From NCBI GenBank assembly GCA_012514915.1, contig JAAYZJ010000434.1:1-5225 (forward strand): DNA of 5,225 nt, written 5' to 3'. Of this stretch, positions 1-5,225 are shown in pieces. The notes below the pieces were generated by a model. It was not told the origin of the DNA. It worked only from the letters and a program-made list of their open reading frames with translations, and searched no databases. How positions within the stretch are numbered: position 1 is the stretch's first letter; the number at the start of each line of letters is the position of its first letter. The translations under genes and the position numbers were made by a program. The stretch is from Lentisphaerota bacterium. GTDB lineage: Bacteria; Verrucomicrobiota; Kiritimatiellia; RFP12; JAAYLN01.

Positions 1-502
<502 letters not shown>

Positions 503-506
<4 letters not shown>

Positions 507-994
507 GGCAGCATCCGTTTACCATCGCCCGACACCGAAGTCGGCTGCAGCACCATGCGGGCCGGCTCGCACTCCATCCGTTCGTCGTCGACCCAGATCG
601 TGATCTTGCGGCCCCAGATCCGGTCTTTTTCGCGCTGAAGGACGGCATCGCCCGTCATCACGATCTTGCCGCTCGCCTTCGTGTAGACGGCCTCGGCGCA
701 GCGCGCGCTGCGGTTCTCGTTGACCAGCACCACGTTTCCGAGACAGCGGACCTGCTTGATGTCGTTGGTGCCTTCGAGCAGCACGATGACCCGGTCGGCC
801 GTCATGGTGAACTCGGGATCGGCGACCTTGACGTTCTCCTCGAACAGGATCGCCGACTCGGCATAGTCGTACTCCATCCGGTTGGAGGTGATCACCGTTT
901 CGCCCTGCTTGCGCGGGCGCTTGGCACTGGCCGGCGCCCCGATGGACGTCCCCGCCAGCGCAAGCAACACGAGAAAAATCAGACGAGTTCTCAT
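503..994 (-). CDS. lptA: LptA, periplasmic LPS-bridge protein (OstA-like)
   Basis: This 163-residue protein is the likely periplasmic bridge component that carries LPS from LptC to LptD at the outer membrane. Residues 1-24 form a clear signal peptide: Arg at 2 and 4, a hydrophobic core around residues 5-14, and an ASA cleavage site before K25. The mature part is a run of short alternating beta strands of the OstA/LptA type. It opens with ITSNRMEYDY (35-44), followed by a FEENVKVADPEF block (51-62), a GNVVL strand (86-90) and a closing TGDAVLQREKDRIWGRKI segment (114-131). It is slightly shorter than E. coli LptA (185 aa). Three cysteines (84, 99, 142) are present in the mature chain. The ATG overlaps the lptC stop by four bases (ATGA), and an AAGG lies 7 nt upstream. 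Sequence alone says OstA-like; the position between lptC and lptB makes LptA the best name. Confidence 0.88.
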
Positions 995-1548
995 TTGAAT
1001 GCCTTTCCAATGCCTTCCATGAACCGGCTCATCCGAACCTCGGCCTGCGAGAGAATTTTGGCGCTGCGGGCCTCAAGATTCCAGACCATGTCGACCCCGA
1101 AAACCTGGACACCGCGCTGTTCGATGCGCACCTTGCCCTCGCAGTAGCCATCCGATGTGGCGCGGTCGAAGAAGCAGTTGTCCGTGATGAAGATCCCCTC
1201 GAGCCGCCCGGTGGTGTCGAAGATTTCGACAACCACGTCCTGGGCGCGGACATACCCCGAATCGACGGCGGGAATGAGCGCCTTGCCCGCCTTGAGCAGG
1301 GCCCGGACCCGGCCATCGGGGTGGTGCGCCACCGGCAGGGTCATGTTCTCCACGGGCAGGGCACTCGGATCAGCTGCCTGGCGCCAGGCCTCCCTGATCG
1401 CCAGCTCCCGGCCGGCCGACGCCACGGTGTTCGACGGCGCCGCCCCCCCCCTCTCCTGCGCACGGAGCCGGGAGGCATCGCCTCCCAGCAGCAGTGCGAG
1501 GGCGAGTCCGAGCCGTTGCCAGCGCCTGTCAGGATGAAACACGTGCAT
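991..1548 (-). CDS. lptC: LptC-like LPS export protein, divergent
   Basis: This 185-residue protein probably acts as LptC, which takes LPS from LptB2FG and hands it to LptA. The start is the ATG at 1548-1546, with GGAG 4 nt upstream. An in-frame ATG at 1602 would add 18 residues with several arginines and no sensible signal, so I rejected it. The N-terminus has an RRWQR basic stretch (8-12), a short hydrophobic core LGLALALLLGG (13-23) and a possible LRA|Q cleavage site after A30. This looks more like a signal peptide than the single membrane anchor of classic LptC. Residues about 80-175 form a beta-rich OstA/LptC-like region, ending in VWNLEARSAKILSQAEVRM (155-173), which resembles LptA-type repeats. 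Two cysteines (125, 136) fall in this domain. The region in between (31-65) is low in recognisable motifs and is encoded partly by a G9 tract. It overlaps the end of kdsA by 20 nt. The LptC call rests largely on position and fold style. Confidence 0.72.
   Translation of the reverse strand: MHVFHPDRRWQRLGLALALLLGGDASRLRAQERGGAAPSNTVASAGRELAIREAWRQAADPSALPVENMTLPVAHHPDGRVRALLKAGKALIPAVDSGYVRAQDVVVEIFDTTGRLEGIFITDNCFFDRATSDGYCEGKVRIEQRGVQVFGVDMVWNLEARSAKILSQAEVRMSRFMEGIGKAFK
1443..1451 (-). repeat. Nine-base homopolymer (G9 on the coding strand) inside lptC
   Basis: Nine consecutive G on the minus strand encode part of Arg-Gly-Gly-Ala at residues 33-36 of the LptC-like protein, just after the putative signal peptide. 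The reading frame is intact on both sides as given: a signal-like N-terminus before it and a beta-rich domain after it. A gain or loss of one base would remove the whole mature domain. The tract is directly visible; any biological role is inference. Confidence 0.9.
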
Positions 1549-2362
1549 GGATCTCCGCCAACGTTTGCCAGAGCCGCCCGAGCGCGCGGAAGGGAATCGC
1601 ATTATCCTTGTCGGACAGGGCCTGATCGGGGTTCACATGCGTCTCGATGAACACGCCCTCGCAGCCCGTGGCCACGGCCGCCCGCGCGAGCGCCGGCGCC
1701 CAGCGCCCGTCCCCGCCGCTGCGCCCGCCGGCACCGCCCGGCCGCTGCACGCTGTGCGTCGCGTCGAAAATCACCGGATAGCCGAGCTCCCTCATGATCA
1801 GCAGGCTGCGCATGTCGGCCACCAGATTGTGGTAGCCGAACGAGGTGCCGCGCTCCGTCAGCAGGATCCGCCGGTTGCCGGTCGATTCGATCTTGCGGAC
1901 GACGTGGACCATGTCCTCCGGCGCCAGGAACTGGGCCTTTTTGACATTGACCACTTTTCCCGTCCGCCCGGCGGCCAGCAGCAGGTCGGTCTGTCGGCAC
2001 AAGAACGCGGGGATTTGAAGGATATCGGCGACCTCGGCGACCGGTTCGGCCTGTCCACGCTCATGGATGTCGGTCAGAATGGGGACGCCGAACCGCTCGC
2101 GGACCTCGCGCAGCACCTCGAGCCCCGCCTGCAGACCGGGCCCGCGGTAGGCATCGGCCGAGGTGCGGTTCGCCTTGTCGAACGAGGCCTTGAAAACATA
2201 GGGGATATCGAGCCGGCGCGCCAGCCCGGCCAGCCGCCGCGCCAGATCGACGCACCCGCGGCGCGACTCGATGACGCAGGGGCCGGCAATCAGAACCAGC
2301 GGCCGCCTGCGCCCGAAGAGGCAGGATCCTGCGCAAATCGTTGTCGTTTTTGGTGTTGCCAT
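1529..2362 (-). CDS. kdsA: KdsA, 3-deoxy-D-manno-octulosonate-8-phosphate synthase, metal-dependent type
   Basis: This cytoplasmic enzyme condenses phosphoenolpyruvate with D-arabinose-5-phosphate to give Kdo-8-phosphate, the committed step toward Kdo. The 277-residue length is normal. Family motifs appear in order: LIAGPCVIES (24-33), KASFDKANRTS (58-68), TDIHE (97-101), IPAFLCRQTDLL (117-128), KKAQFLAP (141-148), LTERGTSFGYHNLV (168-181), FDATHSVQ (199-206) and GVFIETH (236-242). Cys29, His203, Glu240 and Asp251 match the four metal ligands of Aquifex aeolicus KdsA (C11, H185, E222, D233), all with the same offset of 18. The E. coli metal-independent form has Asn at the Cys position, so this one is predicted to need a divalent metal. 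The ATG at 2362 has only a weak SD-like GGA 9 nt upstream. The gene follows kdsB after 29 nt and its end overlaps lptC. Confidence 0.97.
   Translation of the reverse strand: MATPKTTTICAGSCLFGRRRPLVLIAGPCVIESRRGCVDLARRLAGLARRLDIPYVFKASFDKANRTSADAYRGPGLQAGLEVLREVRERFGVPILTDIHERGQAEPVAEVADILQIPAFLCRQTDLLLAAGRTGKVVNVKKAQFLAPEDMVHVVRKIESTGNRRILLTERGTSFGYHNLVADMRSLLIMRELGYPVIFDATHSVQRPGGAGGRSGGDGRWAPALARAAVATGCEGVFIETHVNPDQALSDKDNAIPFRALGRLWQTLAEIHARVSS
1553..1556 (-). promoter_or_regulatory. Ribosome binding site deciding the lptC start
   Basis: GGAG lies 4 nt before the ATG at 1548, inside the last codons of kdsA. It favours this start over the in-frame ATG at 1602. The short spacing and the overlap with kdsA suggest that ribosomes finishing kdsA feed lptC initiation. 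Confidence 0.6.
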
Positions 2363-2391
2363 GGGTCGTTTTCCGTCGTGCCGCCAGACCG

Positions 2392-3141
2392 CTAATCCGT
2401 TCGTCCGCGCCGCCGGAGTTCAGCTTCAAGATACCCGACATCCTCCGGGGTGTCCACTCCAACCCCCATGGGGCCCGTCCTTATCACAGCAATCCTTGCG
2501 CCAAGATGGAGCGCGCGCAGTTGCTCCAGCATCTCGGTCTGCTCCAGCAGGCAGGGCGGCTCCCGCACCAGCCGATTCAGAAAATCGCCGCGGTAGGCAT
2601 AAATGCCCAGATGCCGCCAGTAGAGCCCCGAGGCGAGGTCGGCCGGTCCGTCGCGCCGGAAGGGGATCGGCAGGCGCGAAAAATAGAGGGCGGCGTCGTC
2701 CCGGTCCGTCACGACCTTGACCACGCCGGGGGCCGCCAGTTCGCGCGCCTCGCCGATCGGACAGGCGGCCGTGGCCATCTCCCAGCGCCGGTCGGCGGTC
2801 AGCTTCGCGGCCAGGGCGTCGATCAGGGCGGGCTCGATCAGCGGTTCGTCGCCCTGGATGTTGACGACCACGTCGTCCGGCGCCGCCTGGGCCGCCTCGG
2901 CCACCCGGTCGGTTCCCGAAGGATGGTGCGGCGACGTCATCGCGACCCGGATCCCCTGCCCGCCCACCGCCTCGGCGATGCGTTCATCATCGGTGGCGAC
3001 GATCACGGCATCCAGCGACCGCGCCCGCTTGACCGCCTCGACCACCCACACGATGAGCGGCTTGCCCAGGATCGGATGCAGACTCTTGCCCGGAAAACGC
3101 GTCGACCCCCAGCGCGACGGTATCACGCCCAGAATGCGCAT
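2392..3141 (-). CDS. kdsB: KdsB, CMP-Kdo synthetase (3-deoxy-manno-octulosonate cytidylyltransferase)
   Basis: This cytoplasmic enzyme activates Kdo with CTP to CMP-Kdo, the sugar donor used by the Kdo transferase on lipid A precursors. The 249-residue length matches E. coli KdsB (248). Visible motifs are the nucleotide-binding loop IPSRWGSTRFPGKSL (7-21), ATDDERI (49-55), SGTDR (75-79), NIQGDEPL (94-101), VVTD then ALYFSRLPIPF (143-161), HLGIYAYR (177-184), LEQTEMLEQLR (199-209) and GVDTPED (228-234). D98 and D230 occupy the places of the two metal-binding aspartates of the family. The start is the ATG at 3141, 3 nt after the aconitase stop. A strong GGAGG sits 11 nt upstream, inside the aconitase 3' end, so the two genes are almost certainly cotranscribed. 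There is no sign of frameshift or decay. Confidence 0.97.
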   Translation of the reverse strand: MRILGVIPSRWGSTRFPGKSLHPILGKPLIVWVVEAVKRARSLDAVIVATDDERIAEAVGGQGIRVAMTSPHHPSGTDRVAEAAQAAPDDVVVNIQGDEPLIEPALIDALAAKLTADRRWEMATAACPIGEARELAAPGVVKVVTDRDDAALYFSRLPIPFRRDGPADLASGLYWRHLGIYAYRGDFLNRLVREPPCLLEQTEMLEQLRALHLGARIAVIRTGPMGVGVDTPEDVGYLEAELRRRGRTD

Positions 3142-3144
3142 CGA

Positions 3145-5097
3145 TCAGGCACCCTCCCGCGCCGTCTGCGCCGCGACCTGCCGCAGCAAACCGCCGGCCA
3201 GGATGATGCCGCGCTGCCGCACCGTCAGCGCCGTCGTCACGCCGAACCGGTAGCCCTGCGTTGTGTTGTGCAGCTCGCCGCGCCCCTGCAACAGTGCCGG
3301 AAGGTCGTCGCAGGCGATCCGGTCGTCGAGGCGCAGGCGGTCGTAATCGGCCCCGTCGGCGAACTGGCAGGGGATGATCCCGAAATTGATCAGGTTGGCC
3401 TGGTGAATCCGCTCGAACCCCTTGGCGACGACGAGACGCACGCCCAGGTACATCGGGCACATGGCGGCATGCTCGCGGCTCGATCCCTGCCCGTAACTTT
3501 CGCCCGCCACGATGATGTTCTGCCGCCCGGCATCGCGGTGGGCCGATGCCCGGTCGTGAAACGCCGGATCGACCGGTTCGAAGACGTAGCGGGCATACTG
3601 CGGCACGTTCGAGCGATACTTCAGCCGCGCGCCCGCCGGCATGATGTGGTCGGTGGTGATCTTGTCGCCGACTTTGATCGCGACGACACCGTCGAGCGCG
3701 GCCGGCAGCGGGGCGCCGACGGGCGGCTCGCCAATGTTGGGACCGCGCCGGATCACGGCGTCCTGCACCCCCTTGCCGGCCGTCTCCCGGTAGAGGAACA
3801 GGCTGTCGTCGACCAGGAAGCGGTCGGGGCGCTGAACCTCCCCGAGGTGATCGAGCCGGCGGGGATCGGCAAACACGCCGCTCAGCGCCGCCGCCACGGC
3901 CGTCTCGGGGCTCACCAGATAGACCTGCGCATCGGCGGTGCCGCTGCGACCCTCGAAATTCCGGTTGCTCGTCCGCAGGCTGACGCCCCCGCTCTCGGGC
4001 GAGGCGCTGTTGCCGATGCAGAATCCGCAGGCATTCTCGAAGAGGCGGACCCCGGCGCTGATGATCGGTTCCAGAAGCCCTTCGCGCGCCAGCATCTGCA
4101 CGACCTGGCGCGACCCCGGCGCCACGCCGACCGAGACCTCGGGATGGACGTGCTTGCCGCGCAGCAGCAGGGCCACGGTCTTCAGATCGCGGTACGAGGC
4201 ATTCGTGCACGAACCGATCAGCACCTGGGAGACGGTCTTGCCCGCCAGCGAGGCGATCGTCGCGATGTTGCCGGGCGAATGCGGACAGGCGGCCAGCGGC
4301 TCGACCGCGGCCAGATCGAGTTCGAAGACATCGTCGTACGATGCATCGGCATCGGCGGCGAGGGCGACCCAGCCGTCGGCGCGCCCCTGCGCCTCCAGAA
4401 AGCCCCGCGTCATGTCGTCGCTCGGGAAAACCGAGGTCGTCACGCCGAGTTCCGTCCCCATGTTGGTGATCGTCGCGCGCGCCGGGACATCGAGCGTCGC
4501 CACGCCCGGGCCGCCGTATTCCAGAATCCAGCCGACATTGCCCTTGGTCCCGAATCGCTCGAGCACCTTGAGAATGACGTCCTTGGCCGACACCCCCGGC
4601 TGCAAGCGTCCGGTCAGCTTGATCAGCCGGACCCGGGGCCAGCTCAGATAGAAGGGCCCGCCCCCCATCGCGACGGCGACGTCGATCCCTCCGGCTCCCA
4701 TCGCCAGCATGCCGATGCCGCCCCCCGTGGGGGTGTGCGAATCGCTGCCGAGGAGTGTCTTGCCCGGCAAGCCGAAGCGCTCCAGATGGAGTTGATGGCA
4801 GATCCCGTTGCCGGGTTTGGAAAAAATGGCGCCGTAGCGCTGCGCGGCCGTGCGGAGGTAGGCGTGGTCGTCGGCATTCTCAAAGCCGACCTGGATCGTG
4901 TTGTGATCAACATAGCTGACCGCCAGTTCGGCACGGATCCGGTCAAGCCCCATGCTCTCGAACTGCAGATAGGCCATCGTTCCCGTGGCATCCTGCGTCA
5001 GGCACTGGTCGATGCGGATGGCCACTTCCCGCCCCGGCTGCCGTTCGCCGGCCACCCAGTGCGCATCCAGCAGCTTTTCAACAATGTTCCGTCCCAT
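3145..5097 (-). CDS. Aconitate hydratase, Aquifex-type (single chain, about 650 residues)
   Basis: This 4Fe-4S enzyme interconverts citrate and isocitrate via cis-aconitate in the TCA cycle. The cluster ligands are C297 (GSCTN), C357 and C360 (ACGFCIGN). Other aconitase-family blocks are SYVDHNT (61-67), GSDSHTPTGGG (117-127), SNRNFEGRSG (377-386), KITTDHIMPAG (479-489) and the C-terminal swivel-domain motif GESYGQGSSREHAA (532-545), where S539 aligns with the catalytic serine of mitochondrial aconitase. At 650 residues it is much shorter than AcnA (~890) or AcnB (~865) and fits the putative aconitase family first named from Aquifex. Related hydro-lyases such as homoaconitase or isopropylmalate isomerase are possible alternatives, but the active-site wording is aconitase-like. 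The ATG at 5097 has AGGGAG 7 nt upstream. An in-frame ATG at 5175 falls inside the -10 box and cannot be the start. No gene symbol is given because acnA/acnB naming does not fit this family well. Confidence 0.94.
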   Translation of the reverse strand: MGRNIVEKLLDAHWVAGERQPGREVAIRIDQCLTQDATGTMAYLQFESMGLDRIRAELAVSYVDHNTIQVGFENADDHAYLRTAAQRYGAIFSKPGNGICHQLHLERFGLPGKTLLGSDSHTPTGGGIGMLAMGAGGIDVAVAMGGGPFYLSWPRVRLIKLTGRLQPGVSAKDVILKVLERFGTKGNVGWILEYGGPGVATLDVPARATITNMGTELGVTTSVFPSDDMTRGFLEAQGRADGWVALAADADASYDDVFELDLAAVEPLAACPHSPGNIATIASLAGKTVSQVLIGSCTNASYRDLKTVALLLRGKHVHPEVSVGVAPGSRQVVQMLAREGLLEPIISAGVRLFENACGFCIGNSASPESGGVSLRTSNRNFEGRSGTADAQVYLVSPETAVAAALSGVFADPRRLDHLGEVQRPDRFLVDDSLFLYRETAGKGVQDAVIRRGPNIGEPPVGAPLPAALDGVVAIKVGDKITTDHIMPAGARLKYRSNVPQYARYVFEPVDPAFHDRASAHRDAGRQNIIVAGESYGQGSSREHAAMCPMYLGVRLVVAKGFERIHQANLINFGIIPCQFADGADYDRLRLDDRIACDDLPALLQGRGELHNTTQGYRFGVTTALTVRQRGIILAGGLLRQVAAQTAREGA

Positions 5098-5104
5098 CAA
5101 GCGA

Positions 5105-5110
5105 CTCCCT
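5105..5110 (-). promoter_or_regulatory. Shine-Dalgarno AGGGAG deciding the aconitase start
   Basis: AGGGAG is followed by a 7-nt spacer and the ATG at 5097. It is the only good ribosome binding site near the 5' end of this open frame, and the protein homology (NIVEKLL onward) begins right after it. It supports the 650-residue form over longer in-frame versions. Confidence 0.8.
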
Positions 5111-5127
5111 GCATAAAATAACGACCG

Positions 5128-5161
5128 GGGCAACCCACTTCCACAGAAGCCACAGCCGCCC
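5128..5161 (-). other. Possible leader hairpin in the aconitase 5' UTR
   Basis: In the RNA, GGGC (5161-5158) can pair with GCCC (5131-5128), and the stem can extend by G-U and C-G pairs. Inside it, CTTC and GAAG form a small 4-bp stem with a UGUG loop (5138-5149). The structure depends on several G-U pairs and an internal loop, so it may be chance in GC-rich sequence. I see no riboswitch or iron-responsive-element consensus. Confidence 0.2.
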
Positions 5162-5173
5162 ATGAATGCGGCC

Positions 5174-5203
5174 ATTATAGAGCATCACGGGGGGTGAAGT
5201 CCA
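5174..5203 (-). promoter_or_regulatory. Sigma-70-type promoter for the aconitase-kdsBA-lptCAB string
   Basis: A perfect TATAAT lies at 5179-5174. TGGACT (5203-5198) is 18 nt upstream and matches 4 of 6 bases of TTGACA. The spacer contains six consecutive C. Transcription would start near 5167, giving a leader of about 70 nt. It is the only clear promoter-like sequence I see, and the genes downstream are tightly packed, so it may serve the entire set. The -10 match is direct; activity is inferred. Confidence 0.6.
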
Positions 5204-5225
5204 TTCCTGAAGGACGGAGCTTCCG

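Noticed and set aside
2363..2391. Possible terminator or promoter in the 29-nt kdsB-kdsA gap
   Set aside because: Only a 4-bp GGTC/GACC pairing with a long loop and no T-run is present, and there is no -10/-35 pair. It looks like a plain intra-operon spacer.
1547..2395. A 282-codon open frame on the plus strand, antisense to kdsA
   Set aside because: The same in-register shadow effect: kdsA is a complete, motif-perfect gene on the other strand, and the antisense product shows no family features.
2987..4210. A 407-codon open frame on the minus strand overlapping the aconitase and kdsB
   Set aside because: It lies in another frame of the same strand across two clearly real genes, and its translation is Arg/Ala/Gly-rich without motifs.
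2341..5121. A 926-codon open frame on the plus strand, antisense to kdsB and the aconitase
   Set aside because: Its codons are exactly in register with the codons of the opposite genes, so it would meet a stop only where they use TTA, CTA or TCA, which this GC-rich coding sequence avoids. kdsB and the aconitase are in the same frame, so the opening runs through both. Its product is rich in Arg, His, Asp, Gly and Pro and has no recognisable domain.
5098..5167. Iron-responsive-element-like hairpin in the aconitase leader
   Set aside because: The leader lacks the CAGUGN loop and bulged C of an iron-responsive element; the loop present is UGUG on a 4-bp stem.
5195..5225. Short inverted repeats upstream of the -35 box (GTCC/GGAC and TCC/GGA)
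   Set aside because: The arms are only 3-4 bases and the window ends here, so neither an operator nor an upstream terminator can be supported.

Overview
The window carries one gene string, all on the minus strand, read from the right edge to the left. It comes from a GC-rich Gram-negative bacterium that makes a Kdo-containing lipopolysaccharide (LPS). The gene products are a single-chain aconitase, CMP-Kdo synthetase (kdsB), Kdo-8-phosphate synthase (kdsA), an LptC-like protein, LptA, and the first ~168 residues of LptB, which is cut by the left edge. The species cannot be named from this sequence. The Aquifex-type aconitase, the metal-dependent KdsA and the divergent LptC/LptA style suggest a lineage outside the classic gamma-proteobacteria. 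A PVC-group member such as Kiritimatiellota/Lentisphaerae, or a deltaproteobacterial-type lineage, would fit, but this is an impression only.

Right edge (about 5098-5225): a short non-coding leader holds a perfect TATAAT -10 box with a 4/6 -35 box 18 nt upstream. The predicted leader of about 70 nt ends in a good Shine-Dalgarno just before the aconitase ATG. Positions 3145-5097 encode the aconitase. Three bases after its stop comes kdsB (2392-3141), then after 29 nt kdsA (1529-2362). The lptC start lies inside the 3' end of kdsA (20-nt overlap). lptC and lptA share an ATGA overlap, and lptA and lptB share a GTGA overlap. I see no terminator or convincing internal promoter between the genes, so one transcript from the aconitase promoter is the simplest reading.

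Functionally, KdsA condenses arabinose-5-phosphate with phosphoenolpyruvate to Kdo-8-phosphate. After dephosphorylation (the KdsC step, not encoded here), KdsB activates Kdo as CMP-Kdo for transfer to lipid A. LptB powers LPS extraction from the inner membrane, and LptC and LptA carry it across the periplasm. The set therefore links the commitment of Kdo to LPS with LPS export. The aconitase at the head is a central-carbon enzyme with no direct role in this pathway, and its placement is the least expected feature.

I found no mobile element, CRISPR array, RNA gene or evidently new system. The points most worth a second look are the aconitase-led operon, a nine-G tract inside lptC, and the divergent LptC with a signal-peptide-like N-terminus.
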